A DNA stretch of 64,000 nucleotides from Mucilaginibacter sp. MD40 (GTDB lineage: Bacteria > Bacteroidota > Bacteroidia > Sphingobacteriales > Sphingobacteriaceae): contig NZ_NRSW01000001.1 in NCBI RefSeq assembly GCF_002288635.1, positions 2,466,802 through 2,530,801 of the forward strand, read 5' to 3'. The notes beneath the pieces are model-generated. The model did not search any database. It saw only the letters and a program-made list of their open reading frames with translations, and was not told where the DNA came from. Positions 18,221-26,717 of the stretch are shown one piece after another. A program made the translations under genes and the position numbers. Position 1 is the stretch's first letter, and each line of letters begins with the position of its first letter.

Positions 18221-18961
18221 ATGTTAAAAGGTAGATACTCAATTGCAGTTGCTGCTTTGGCTTTACTTGCCGCCTGCAGCAGTAATGATAAAAAGCCGGT
18301 TAAGGCCAGCGCTCCCGCTAAGCCCGCGTTAATGGCGCCTTTCAGGTACCATAAAGCCATAGAAGTATCGCCGGGACAAACGTATGATGTAGTAAGCTGG
18401 GGCAGGGGCTCAACCGATGCCGGCGCTTTTGCTATTTTACATTCCGATTCGGCTAAAATTAAATATACCACTACCACGGGCGACCTGGACGGCGCCATTG
18501 CTGACGTGTATAACGCTGACATGGATAATGATGGCAACCCGGAAATACTGATTGAAGCTAAAGCAAAAGATACCGTTAATTATGCGCGTATATATGGCTT
18601 TGAGTTCAATAATAACTCCGTAAATAAGCTGGATTTTCCTAAACTCACAGCTTCGCAACGCAAGGGTTATCGTGGCAACGATAATTTTTATATCAGAGAA
18701 GGTAAACTGATAAGAGAGTTTCCTATTTACAGTTCCAACGATTCGCTGGCCAAGCCAAGCGGAGCTAAACGCCAATTAGAATACAGCCTGCGTAATAATA
18801 ACTTTTCAGTAAAGCAAATCAGTAAAGACTCTACTGATACCATTACGGCTACCCCAAAAAATACGGAACCAAAATCAACCAATGAGGACAAAACCTCAAG
18901 ATCAACGAAAAAGAAAAAAAGCGAAAGCCATAAGAAGCATCATAAAAGAAGAAGGCGCTAA
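18221..18961 (+). CDS. Lipoprotein with one FG-GAP/EF-like loop and a very basic C-terminal tail
   Basis: The 246-residue product has a lipoprotein signal ending LLAAC (Cys 19). A central beta region includes DGAIADVYNADMDNDGNPEILIEA, a calcium-binding loop of the FG-GAP/VCBS type found in beta-propellers, but only one clear copy, so it is not a full propeller. The C-terminal 40 residues are low-complexity Ser/Thr/Lys and end in a run of Lys, His and Arg. It lies 18 bases after the GH20 gene and may be co-transcribed. The function is unknown. Confidence 0.82.
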   Translation: MLKGRYSIAVAALALLAACSSNDKKPVKASAPAKPALMAPFRYHKAIEVSPGQTYDVVSWGRGSTDAGAFAILHSDSAKIKYTTTTGDLDGAIADVYNADMDNDGNPEILIEAKAKDTVNYARIYGFEFNNNSVNKLDFPKLTASQRKGYRGNDNFYIREGKLIREFPIYSSNDSLAKPSGAKRQLEYSLRNNNFSVKQISKDSTDTITATPKNTEPKSTNEDKTSRSTKKKKSESHKKHHKRRRR

Positions 18962-18967
18962 ATATAG

Positions 18968-19429
18968 CTACACACTTACCCCGAATGCATACTTTACATC
19001 GGCCCAAAATTCATCAAGCGCAATGATACGGGGTTTAAAAAAAGAAATTAACCGGGGCCAGTCTTCTTTCTGATAAATGCTTACAGGCGCCAACTCCGCA
19101 TATACACGGCTAATGGTTTTGCCATATTCATCTGTATCATGCAGCTGCCATTGCCATTCCTCATTCAGAGTAGTATGCAGGATGCTTTTATAGGAGAGTA
19201 ACTGATCAAAATACAATTCCTGTAGTTCCACATCAGGGTGGGCCAAGTCAATAGAAATAGTCGCCGAGCGGTTATCGGCCTGCATTCTGAAATAGATATG
19301 CTTTGCCCCGGTTTTATAATTGATCCAGTTGGTTTTTAAGCCATCGGCAGATAAAACAGGCGTCATATATTGCCCAAAGGCCGTCCAGAACGCCTGTTTT
19401 AACTGTGATGCTTGTTCTTTGCTATACAT
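18968..19429 (-). CDS. DUF4268 domain protein
   Basis: The 153-residue cytoplasmic protein starts MYSKEQASQLKQAFWTAFG, and continues with NWINYKTGAKHIYFRMQADNRSATISIDLAH and a central LQELYFDQLLSYK, which match DUF4268 as I know it. Family members have a fold related to nuclease-like proteins, but this short Bacteroidota form has no established activity. Its ATG overlaps the stop of the upstream GH3 glucosidase gene as TAATG, so translation is probably coupled although the functions look unrelated. Confidence 0.85.
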   Translation of the reverse strand: MYSKEQASQLKQAFWTAFGQYMTPVLSADGLKTNWINYKTGAKHIYFRMQADNRSATISIDLAHPDVELQELYFDQLLSYKSILHTTLNEEWQWQLHDTDEYGKTISRVYAELAPVSIYQKEDWPRLISFFKPRIIALDEFWADVKYAFGVSV

Positions 19430-21585
19430 TAAATACCCTCAACCCTGAAAGGGGCCGTTAATTTTTCATCGGCAGAACTGCTGCCCAACACTAACTGATA
19501 GTTCCCCTTGTGTAATTGCCAGTCGCGCTTATACAGATCCCATTTGCGCAGTTCCTTAACGGGTATTTTAATGGTTACCGTATTGGCGCTGCCTTTAGTA
19601 ACCGTTACCCGCTTAAAGGCCTTAAGCTCTTTGTAGGGCATACGTTCAACAGACGGGTATTTGATGTAGGCTTGTACCACCTCATCACCATTAAAATTAC
19701 CGGTGTTTTTTACGTTCACGGTAACGCTAATGGTATCATTTAGCTTATACGAATCCTTTAGTGGATTACTTAGGGCATATTCAAATGAAGTGTAACTCAT
19801 ACCAAAGCCAAAAGGATACTGTACCGGCCCATTATAATAACGGTAAGTGCGGCCCGCCATGTTGTAATTGTGGTATTCGGGCAAGTCGCTAAGGCTTTTA
19901 TAAAAAGTTACCGGCAAGTGGCCCGATGGCGATACATCACCAAATAAAATATCAGCTAAGGCATTTCCGCCTTGTTCGCCTGGGTACCAGGCTAATATTA
20001 CCGCGTCGGCATAGGGGGCAATAGCATCAATATTCACGTCGCTACCGGCGGTAACCACTGCGATAATTGGCTTTTTGACATCATGGCGTAGCTTTTTCAG
20101 AAAAGCGATATGGCTGGCCGGGAGATCGATATTCAATTTATCACCACCACCTGCAGCCAGGAAAGCATCGCCCTCTTCACCCTCATAAACAGGGGACAGG
20201 CCCAAAACCGCGATGGTAACATCAGCGTTACCCGCTGCCCATATACCACCAAAATGAGTAGTGTCACGGTTATCAGCACCCATATCATATTCCACACGTG
20301 CGGCAGGGCCAACGGCAGCTGTAATGCCCTCTACAAAATTTACCACTTTACCTGCACCATGATAGTTGCCTATTAAAGCGTCATAAGAAGTAGAGGTGGG
20401 GCCTATAACCATGTAGCTACTGTATTTTCTCTTACTTAACGGCAATATGTGCTGATCATTCTTTAACAGCACCATGCTCTGCTGCGCCACTTTTCTGGCC
20501 AGGGCGATATGTTGGGTGTTATGTACGCTATCGGCGCCATAAGCATGGTATGGGCTAAGGCTGGCATCATCGTAAAACCCTAATTTGAATTGGGTGCGTA
20601 ATGAAGCTGATAAAGCACGGTCAACATCACTGTTTTTTAACAAACCACGCTTCACGGCAGCCAGCACATCATTCTGCAAAAGCGTTGAGCAATCCAGGTT
20701 TACACCTGCCTTTATCGCCTCTGCCGCAACTACCACCTGGTCCGGCTCGGTTTTATGGCGAAGATAAATATCATCTAACGCGCCGCAATCGGTAACTACC
20801 TGTCCTTTAAATTTCCACTCTTTTAGCAATATGTCATGTAAAAGGGTATTGCTGGTGCAGCAGGGTTCGTTATTTAGGCGGTTATAACCACACATCACAC
20901 TGGCTACGCCACCATCAACCAGATATTTAAATGAGTAAAGGTATGTTTCGCGCAGGTCTTTCTCATCTACTACCGCGTTAAATTCGTGCCTTCCGGCTTC
21001 AGGGCCGCTATGTACGGCAAAGTGTTTGGCCGTAGCGCTTGCCTTGAGATGATTGGGATCATTCCCCTGTAAACCGCTTACAAAGGCCGCGCCCATACGC
21101 GAAGTAAGAAAAGGGTCTTCGCCATAAGTTTCCTGACCGCGCCCCCAACGTGGGTCACGGAAAATATTAATGTTAGGTGTCCAGAAGGTAAGCCCCATAT
21201 ATTGTAAACGCCTGCCCATACCGGTTGAAAGGTTGTATTTAGCCCTTGCTTCGGTAGATATAACGGTTGATACCTGTTTTAGCAGATCATCATTAAACGT
21301 TGCCGCCATCCCTATGGCTTGCGGAAATATGGTGGCCTCGCCGGCGCGTGCCACGCCATGCAAAGCCTCGTTCCACCAGTTATAAGCGGGGATACCCAGG
21401 CGCGGCACGGCTTTACTGTTGTAACCAAGCAGATCAATTTTTTCCTGTATGGTTAAGCGCGATAACAGGTCTTTGACCCGTACTTCAACAGGCTGCTTCG
21501 GGTCTTTGTATATTGGTTTTTGCTGCGCGGATGCCAATAACGGCATTAACAGAATAAAAGCCAGGCGGGTAAACCTATTTCTCAT
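19429..21585 (-). CDS. Secreted glycoside hydrolase family 3 protein (beta-glucosidase/xylosidase type)
   Basis: The 718-residue product has a signal peptide (MRNRFTRLAFILLMPLLASAQ) and the three-domain GH3 layout. The first barrel contains AKHFAVHSGPEAGRHEFN and the nucleophile Asp 266 in VVTDCGALDDIY. The second, alpha/beta sandwich contains ISPVYEGEEGDAF-like sequence (VLGLSPVYEGEEGDAFLA) that supplies the acid/base Glu. The C-terminal part is a fibronectin-III-like domain (DEVVQAYIKYPSVERMPYKELKAFKR). Exact sugar preference (glucose or xylose) cannot be read from the sequence; LNNEPCCTSNTLL resembles the xylosidase-type subgroup. It probably trims plant oligosaccharides in the periplasm. 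Confidence 0.95.
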   Translation of the reverse strand: MRNRFTRLAFILLMPLLASAQQKPIYKDPKQPVEVRVKDLLSRLTIQEKIDLLGYNSKAVPRLGIPAYNWWNEALHGVARAGEATIFPQAIGMAATFNDDLLKQVSTVISTEARAKYNLSTGMGRRLQYMGLTFWTPNINIFRDPRWGRGQETYGEDPFLTSRMGAAFVSGLQGNDPNHLKASATAKHFAVHSGPEAGRHEFNAVVDEKDLRETYLYSFKYLVDGGVASVMCGYNRLNNEPCCTSNTLLHDILLKEWKFKGQVVTDCGALDDIYLRHKTEPDQVVVAAEAIKAGVNLDCSTLLQNDVLAAVKRGLLKNSDVDRALSASLRTQFKLGFYDDASLSPYHAYGADSVHNTQHIALARKVAQQSMVLLKNDQHILPLSKRKYSSYMVIGPTSTSYDALIGNYHGAGKVVNFVEGITAAVGPAARVEYDMGADNRDTTHFGGIWAAGNADVTIAVLGLSPVYEGEEGDAFLAAGGGDKLNIDLPASHIAFLKKLRHDVKKPIIAVVTAGSDVNIDAIAPYADAVILAWYPGEQGGNALADILFGDVSPSGHLPVTFYKSLSDLPEYHNYNMAGRTYRYYNGPVQYPFGFGMSYTSFEYALSNPLKDSYKLNDTISVTVNVKNTGNFNGDEVVQAYIKYPSVERMPYKELKAFKRVTVTKGSANTVTIKIPVKELRKWDLYKRDWQLHKGNYQLVLGSSSADEKLTAPFRVEGI

Positions 21586-21737
21586 TATTACAGTTTTTAT
21601 AAATAAAGGCTAACTTAAAAGATTTAGCGGGCATGAGCAACAAAGTATAGCCCTAAACGCTACATTAGCAACAAATGCTTACTTTTTTGCAAATATGATA
21701 AAATGACTTCGGCTTACCTATTCCTGATCTGATAACC

Positions 21738-22142
21738 ATGCAACAATCTATTATTCACGTATCCCTATTAGTTAATGACTATGATGAGGCCATTGATTTT
21801 TATTGCAATAAATTAAACTTCGATATAGTTGAAGATACAACATTAACGCCTGACAAGCGGTGGGTATTAATTAAACCTCCCGGCTCATCGGGCTGCTGCT
21901 TGTTGCTGGCAAAAGCGGCAAACGAAATGCAAACGGCAAGCGTTGGCAATCAATCCGGAGGGCGGGTTTTCTTGTTTCTGGAGACTGATGATTTTTACCG
22001 CGATTACCACCGGATGCTAAACAACGAGATTATCTTTGTGCGCGAACCCCTTAACGAGAGCTATGGCATTGTAGCTGTTTTTAAGGACCTGTACGGCAAC
22101 CTTTGGGACCTGATACAAAGGCATAGCCAAAAAAATAATTGA
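21738..22142 (+). CDS. VOC superfamily (glyoxalase/bleomycin resistance/dioxygenase) protein
   Basis: The 134-residue protein has the paired beta-alpha-beta-beta-beta modules of the VOC fold: IIHVSLLVNDYDEAIDFYCNKLNFDIVED at the N-terminus and FLFLETDDFYRDYHRM with AVFKDLYGNLWDLIQRH at the C-terminus. His 6 and the Asp/Glu of the last strands could bind a divalent metal. Family members range from glyoxalase I to dioxygenases and resistance proteins, so the substrate cannot be assigned. It starts 4 bases before the end of the gap to the SMP-30 gene and probably forms an operon with it. Confidence 0.9.
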   Translation: MQQSIIHVSLLVNDYDEAIDFYCNKLNFDIVEDTTLTPDKRWVLIKPPGSSGCCLLLAKAANEMQTASVGNQSGGRVFLFLETDDFYRDYHRMLNNEIIFVREPLNESYGIVAVFKDLYGNLWDLIQRHSQKNN

Positions 22143-22146
22143 TTAT

Positions 22147-23040
22147 ATGATGAGGGTCTTATTTACTTGCGCCATTATTGGGTTGATACTTTTCCCATCT
22201 GCATCACCGGCTCAGCAAAAAACATTATTTAACACTGATGAAAAGCCACGACTGATCTCCAGGCAATTTTCTTTTACCGAAGGGCCGTCAGTCGATGCAG
22301 CGGGGAATATATTTTTTACCGACCAACCCAATAACCGCATCTGGAAATATGATACCCTTGGCAAATTATCTGTTTTTATGGAGAATGCAGGCAGGGCCAA
22401 TGGCACTTATTTCGACAAGAAGGGCAACCTGATAGCTTGCGCCGATGAACATAACCAGTTATGGCGTATTACTCCGAAGGGCAAAATAAAGATATTGCTT
22501 AACAACTACAGCGGGCGGTTAGTTAATGGCCCAAACGACTTATGGGTTAGTCCGCATGGCGATATATATTTTACAGACCCTTATTACCAGCGGGATTATT
22601 GGTCACGCACCAAAAGCGAGCAAAGCGGTCAAATGATATTTGTATTGCTTAAAGGGAACAGGGAAGCTCTATTTTTAGATAGCCTGGTAAAGCCGAATGG
22701 AATTGTTGGCTCCCCGGATGGTAAAACTTTGTTTGTTGCTGATATAGGAGCCGGCAAGATCTATAAATACCCCATCCTTAAACCAGGCAGGTTAGGAGCA
22801 AAGGAACTCTTTTATGAACAAGGGGCAGACGGCATTACACTTGACGAGCGGGGTAACCTTTACCTTGCCGGAAACGGCATTACCGTTATTGATCCGAACG
22901 GTAAAAAAATAGCGCATATCGATATTCCCGAACCTTGGACTGCTAATTTATGCTTTGGCGGAAAAAACCGCGATGAGCTTTTTATAACGGCTTCCAATGC
23001 GATATATGTTTTAAAAATGAATGTAAAAGGAGTAGAGTAA
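22147..23040 (+). CDS. Secreted SMP-30/gluconolactonase/LRE family protein
   Basis: The 297-residue product has a signal peptide (start of the type MMRVLFTCAIIGLILFPSAS, cleavage near SPAQQ) followed by a six-bladed beta-propeller of the SMP-30 family: FTEGPSVDAAGNIFFTDQPNNRIWKYD, NGPNDLWVSPHGDIYFTDPYY and KPNGIVGSPDGKTLFVADIG. The conserved Glu (EGP), Asn (NGP, NGI) and Asp (VADIG) ligate calcium or zinc in known lactonases. It probably hydrolyses a sugar lactone in the periplasm. The gene begins four bases after the VOC gene. ATG at 22150 is an equally possible start. Confidence 0.93.
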   Translation: MMRVLFTCAIIGLILFPSASPAQQKTLFNTDEKPRLISRQFSFTEGPSVDAAGNIFFTDQPNNRIWKYDTLGKLSVFMENAGRANGTYFDKKGNLIACADEHNQLWRITPKGKIKILLNNYSGRLVNGPNDLWVSPHGDIYFTDPYYQRDYWSRTKSEQSGQMIFVLLKGNREALFLDSLVKPNGIVGSPDGKTLFVADIGAGKIYKYPILKPGRLGAKELFYEQGADGITLDERGNLYLAGNGITVIDPNGKKIAHIDIPEPWTANLCFGGKNRDELFITASNAIYVLKMNVKGVE

Positions 23041-23051
23041 TTGAATATCAG

Positions 23052-23867
23052 TTACTTTAGCAATGAATTGCGTTCTTTTGAGAATAACTTATATACCTGC
23101 TTATCTACAAAGCCAGGCAAAAATTTATTGATTAACACCGTTAACTTGCCTTGCGTAGTGAGTATTAATGTGCGCTTACGTTGCTCTGTGGCGTTGGCAA
23201 TGCGTGTGGCCACTTCTTCGGCAGTCATCATTTTATCTTCGTGCAAAGTACTCTCACCCTGGGCCACACCTTCAGCGTTTAAGGCGGTGTTTCTGATGTT
23301 TGATGCCGTAAAGCCCGGGCATGCTACCATAATATGTACACCGGTATGCAAGTTTTCTATCCGCAACGCGTCCATAAAGCCATTCATAGCGAACTTGGAA
23401 GCCGAATATCCTGTACGACCCGGCAAGCCTTTGTAACCGGCTATTGATGATACCGCTACAATGCTCCCTTTGGTCTTGAGGATTTCAGGTAAAGCGTGCT
23501 TGGTACAATAAACCGTTCCCCAAAAATTCACGTCCATTAATTTCTTCAGCACAGACACCTCTGTATCTTTGAACAGAGCTCGCATAGACATACCCGCATT
23601 GTTAATGAGTATATCCACCTTTCCAAAAGTGAGTTGCGCTTGTTTAATAAGCGATTTACAATCTTCGTCTATAGTAACGTCACATTGTACGGCTACTGCT
23701 CTGTTGCTGTATCTGGCCTCGATATCCTGTGTGATCTCGCAAAGGGTAACAAACTGCCTGGCACCTAATACCAAATTGGCTCCCCGTTTTGCAAACTCAT
23801 AAACCAACGCTTTGCCTATTCCGGAAGAAGCCCCTGTAATAACAACTACTTTACCTTTCAATTTCAT
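23052..23867 (-). CDS. Short-chain dehydrogenase/reductase (SDR)
   Basis: The 271-residue product is a classical SDR: cofactor motif TGASSGIGKA at about residues 11-20, NNAG near 90, and the catalytic Ser-Tyr-Lys with YSASKFA. Arg and Lys residues near the first motif suggest NADP(H), but this is inference. The C-terminus (VLINKFLPGFVDKQVYKLFSKE) resembles the DltE/YqjQ-like subgroup that acts on lipid-like substrates. It is last of a recR-GT2-SDR operon and its start overlaps the GT2 gene by 17 bases, implying co-transcription. Confidence 0.94.
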   Translation of the reverse strand: MKLKGKVVVITGASSGIGKALVYEFAKRGANLVLGARQFVTLCEITQDIEARYSNRAVAVQCDVTIDEDCKSLIKQAQLTFGKVDILINNAGMSMRALFKDTEVSVLKKLMDVNFWGTVYCTKHALPEILKTKGSIVAVSSIAGYKGLPGRTGYSASKFAMNGFMDALRIENLHTGVHIMVACPGFTASNIRNTALNAEGVAQGESTLHEDKMMTAEEVATRIANATEQRKRTLILTTQGKLTVLINKFLPGFVDKQVYKLFSKERNSLLK

Positions 23868-24690
23868 ATTTCGGTGCGAACAACTGTGGTATGCCCGGTA
23901 ATTTTAACTCGGGTTTTTTAAACAGATATTTCGCTGCGAAGATAAACATAGCGCCATAATAATGTTTGATGTAATTCCAGCTTGTAGTGGGTTTGATCTG
24001 CTTATTAAAGCTCAAAATATAGGTACGTGGGTAATAATAATTCTTGTAGCCCAAAAGCCTTAACCTGAAAGAAATATCAATATCATGGCCAAAATAAGCC
24101 AACTTTTCATCAAGCAGGCCGGTTTGCGCTAACGCTTGTTTACGTAACAGCATAAACGCGCCATTAACCACGTCAACTTCGGTAGTGGCAAATTCCTCTT
24201 CCTCGACCCAGTTATCGTTATTCTTATAAAGCCTGGATTTAGTAAAATATTTAGACAAACCGGTAAGCTTTAAAAGCGCCGCCCATGGCTTTGTAAAACC
24301 GGTTCTTGAATGAGGTATGAAACGACCGCCTGGTGTAAGCGCCCTAACGCCAACGCTACCTGCTTCGGGGTGGGCATCCATAAAGTCTACTACCTGCTCA
24401 ATTGTTTTTTTGCCGCTTATAATATCCGCATTGACCAGTAAAATATACTCACCAGACGCTAACTCTATACCTTTATTTCGGGATGCGGATACCCCAAGGC
24501 TTTGTTCATTCACCATCAATTTAGCTTCCGGAAAATCTTCATTCAGCATTTTTACCGACTTATCGGTAGAAGCATCATCAATGATAATAAGCTCATAATC
24601 AATATCTCTGCAAGCTCTTGTTAAAGTAAAAAGAGCCTGCCTGAGCAGGGTGCACATGTTGTAATTAACTACAATGACAGAAAGTTTCAT
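23851..24690 (-). CDS. Glycosyltransferase family 2
   Basis: The 279-residue GT-A enzyme begins MKLSVIVVNYNMCTLLRQAL and has IIDDASTDKS and LLVNADIIS, the nucleotide-sugar and metal-binding region (NAD in place of DxD), then VDVVNGAFMLLRKQAL with DIDISFRLRLLGY. This arrangement is that of rhamnosyl- or galactosyltransferases acting on surface polysaccharide. No transmembrane segment is evident. It lies 5 bases after recR and overlaps the SDR gene by 17 bases. Donor and acceptor are unknown. Confidence 0.94.
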   Translation of the reverse strand: MKLSVIVVNYNMCTLLRQALFTLTRACRDIDYELIIIDDASTDKSVKMLNEDFPEAKLMVNEQSLGVSASRNKGIELASGEYILLVNADIISGKKTIEQVVDFMDAHPEAGSVGVRALTPGGRFIPHSRTGFTKPWAALLKLTGLSKYFTKSRLYKNNDNWVEEEEFATTEVDVVNGAFMLLRKQALAQTGLLDEKLAYFGHDIDISFRLRLLGYKNYYYPRTYILSFNKQIKPTTSWNYIKHYYGAMFIFAAKYLFKKPELKLPGIPQLFAPKYEIER

Positions 24691-24695
24691 AAGCG

Positions 24696-25310
24696 TCAGG
24701 ATGGTGAATTTTCATACGGCACACGAGTCACAATAGAACGCCCTAAAGTAATTTCGTCAACGTACTCTAACTCACCACCAAAAGCAATGCCACGAGCTAT
24801 GGTAGAGATATTTATATTAAATTGTTTTAAGCGCTTATGCAGATAGAATATGGTAGTATCGCCCTCCATAGTTGCGCTTAAAGCAAAAATTGTTTCTTTT
24901 ACATTACCATCCTTTAATCTTTCAACAAGGGTATCCACCTGCAGGTCGCCGGGGCCAATACCATCCATGGGCGATATCAAACCACCTAAAACGTGGTAAA
25001 CACCATTGTATTGGTTGGTATTTTCAATAGCCATAACATCACGCGTATCTTCCACCACGCAAATGGTAGTGTGGTCACGCCGGGGCGACGCGCATATTTC
25101 ACATATCTTCTGATCAGATATATTATGGCAGGTTTCACAAAACTGTATCTCCGTGCGTAATTTGGTGATAGCGGTACTAAACTTTTGCACTTCTGCCACA
25201 TCGCGGTTGAGTAAATGCAATACCAGCCTTAACGCGGTCTTTTGCCCTACACCCGGTAATTTCGCAAACTCAGCTACCGCTTCCTCCAACAATTTTGATG
25301 AAAAATTCAT
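24696..25310 (-). CDS. recR: Recombination protein RecR
   Basis: RecR acts with RecO (and RecF) to load RecA on single-stranded DNA during gap repair. The 204-residue product has an N-terminal HhH region (LPGVGQKTALRLVLHLL), a four-cysteine zinc finger (CETCHNISDQKICEIC), and the Toprim domain (ICVVEDTRDVMAIE to GDTTIFYLHKRL), and ends with the Walker-like ARGIAFGGELEYVDEITLGRS. The length is normal. It heads a minus-strand operon with a GT2 and an SDR gene. Confidence 0.97.
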   Translation of the reverse strand: MNFSSKLLEEAVAEFAKLPGVGQKTALRLVLHLLNRDVAEVQKFSTAITKLRTEIQFCETCHNISDQKICEICASPRRDHTTICVVEDTRDVMAIENTNQYNGVYHVLGGLISPMDGIGPGDLQVDTLVERLKDGNVKETIFALSATMEGDTTIFYLHKRLKQFNINISTIARGIAFGGELEYVDEITLGRSIVTRVPYENSPS

Positions 25311-25621
25311 TGAGCGAAGATACTCATTTTACTGTCTGTTTGCTACTCATCCCATAGCGGTTAGCTATGCTAAAGATTGACTACGGTACTGCTGTGCTGC
25401 ACAAGATAAATAAGAAAAGGAGACAAATAAACACTCTTGTTATCAGCTATTTGATCGTCGTTAGTTCAATAATAAATTCACACAAGTAGTGTATTTAATC
25501 ATGTATAACTAATTGATCATTAAAGCACAATTAAAAAAGCAAAGGCATTCCGTGCGGAACGCCTTTAAAGATCAATGATCGCAGATTTTGAGTGTATTTC
25601 TTGTAACTGAATCGTTAATAA
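25311..25621. other. Intergenic region between recR and the DUF4097 gene
   Basis: About 310 bases without a gene. It holds a perfect inverted repeat CATAGC-N5-GCTATG at 25353-25369, just upstream of recR, the presumed recR promoter, and at its far end the terminator of the DUF4097 gene (25533-25570). No tRNA or small RNA was recognised. Confidence 0.5.
25533..25570 (-). terminator. Rho-independent terminator of the DUF4097 gene
   Basis: On the minus strand the stem AAAGGCGTTCC / GGAATGCCTTT with one G-U pair is followed by GCTTTTTTAA. It lies about 50 bases past the DUF4097 stop. Confidence 0.8.
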
Positions 25622-26650
25622 TTAACGGGTTGATACATTAACATTGCTGCTGCCGTTTACCTCAACAGTAGTACCGCCACCGTTTACTTTACCTACCACA
25701 TCATCTTTATCCTTACGGCCCTGGAAATCGCCATTTACATTGAAGCTTACACGGTTGCCATGGAGGCTTACATCCATGCCGGCTTTCTGGGGAACCAGCA
25801 GGTCAATATGCCCGGCACTGGTTTCCAACTTAACATACCTGCCAAGTTTGTCCATCTGTACGTGTACGCTGCCACCACTGGTTTCGGCGTTTACGCTTCC
25901 GGCTATTTTCATCAAATTAATGCTTCCACCGGAAGTACTGGTGATCAGTTCGCCATCAACATTATTCCCTTCAATGCTACCGCCGCTTGTTTCAGCACTT
26001 ACATGCCCTTTAAGGTCAGTTAAGTTTAATGAGCCGCCGCTGGTTTCCAGTTTAATGTTTCCGCTGCAACGCGCGGCGGTAATGCTGCCACCGCTCGTTT
26101 CCAGATCAATGTTGTTACGGCTGTCGGTAACGGTAATGCTGCCGCCACTGGTTTCGCCTTTAATGTTACCGGTAATGTTAGCTACAGATAAGCTACCGCC
26201 GCTAGTTTCAAAATTTTGGCTGCCGTTTAAGCTCTTTAAAGTAATAGAGCCACCACTGGTATTTAAATTGGTTGAGGTTTGGCTGCCTACATAAACTTTA
26301 AAGCCTATGCTGAGCGATTGTCTCCAGTCCATATTATTACGACGGCTTTTGGCTGTAGCGTGTAATTCGCCGTTATGTATATCAATATCTAAGATGTAAT
26401 CCTGCTCAAGGCGTTTCTTTATTTCGTCTTTGGTGTACTCACGGCCGTTATTACCCACTACAAATACATCAATATGGGGGGCTTCTTTACCTTCGCCACT
26501 TACCAGTAAACTGCCGCCGCTGGTATTCAGAAATACTTTTTTAATACCGTCGTTACTTAATGACCGGGTATAATAGGGCTCTTTGCCGGTTTGTGCAAAA
26601 GCCGCGCTTGCAGATGAAGCCATCAGCAATAAGAATAGGTATTTTTTCAT
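25622..26650 (-). CDS. DUF4097-type secreted adhesin-like beta-solenoid with eight 18-residue repeats
   Basis: The 342-residue product has a signal peptide (MKKYLFLLLMASSASAAFAQ) and belongs to the DUF4097 (adhesin-like) group. Residues 131-274 hold eight repeats in strict 18-residue register, each beginning with TSGGS (positions 131, 149, 167, 185, 203, 221, 239 and 257). A further TSGGS lies at 43 and a degenerate TSAGH at 277. The pattern ETSGGS-(I/L)-x-(V/L) predicts a right-handed solenoid with one rung per repeat. Lipobox Cys is absent, so the protein is probably periplasmic or surface released. It lies 67 bases after an ABC permease gene. The function is unknown. Confidence 0.9.
   Translation of the reverse strand: MKKYLFLLLMASSASAAFAQTGKEPYYTRSLSNDGIKKVFLNTSGGSLLVSGEGKEAPHIDVFVVGNNGREYTKDEIKKRLEQDYILDIDIHNGELHATAKSRRNNMDWRQSLSIGFKVYVGSQTSTNLNTSGGSITLKSLNGSQNFETSGGSLSVANITGNIKGETSGGSITVTDSRNNIDLETSGGSITAARCSGNIKLETSGGSLNLTDLKGHVSAETSGGSIEGNNVDGELITSTSGGSINLMKIAGSVNAETSGGSVHVQMDKLGRYVKLETSAGHIDLLVPQKAGMDVSLHGNRVSFNVNGDFQGRKDKDDVVGKVNGGGTTVEVNGSSNVNVSTR
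25829..26260 (-). repeat. Eight 54-bp tandem coding repeats (18 residues each)
   Basis: The DNA coding for residues 131-274 of the DUF4097 protein repeats with a 54-base period. The TSGGS codons are similar between copies (for example GAAACCAGCGGCGGCAG-like words), while the rest of each repeat has diverged. This indicates old duplication with selection on the protein, not a fresh tandem array. Confidence 0.8.
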
Positions 26651-26717
26651 GTGTGTTTAATGGTTTATTTCTACTAAGACGAGTATTATCGCCTCAACGT
26701 TGCAAGAGATTTTATAA

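Noticed and set aside
25311..25621. tRNA or riboswitch in the largest gaps
   Set aside because: No cloverleaf arms, GTTC loop or known riboswitch core were recognised in this or other gaps of 200-300 bases.
25644..26294. 216-codon open frame opposite the DUF4097 gene
   Set aside because: It arises from the reverse of the repeated TSGGS codons, giving a repetitive Pro/Leu/Ser sequence. The minus-strand frame has a signal peptide and a family match.
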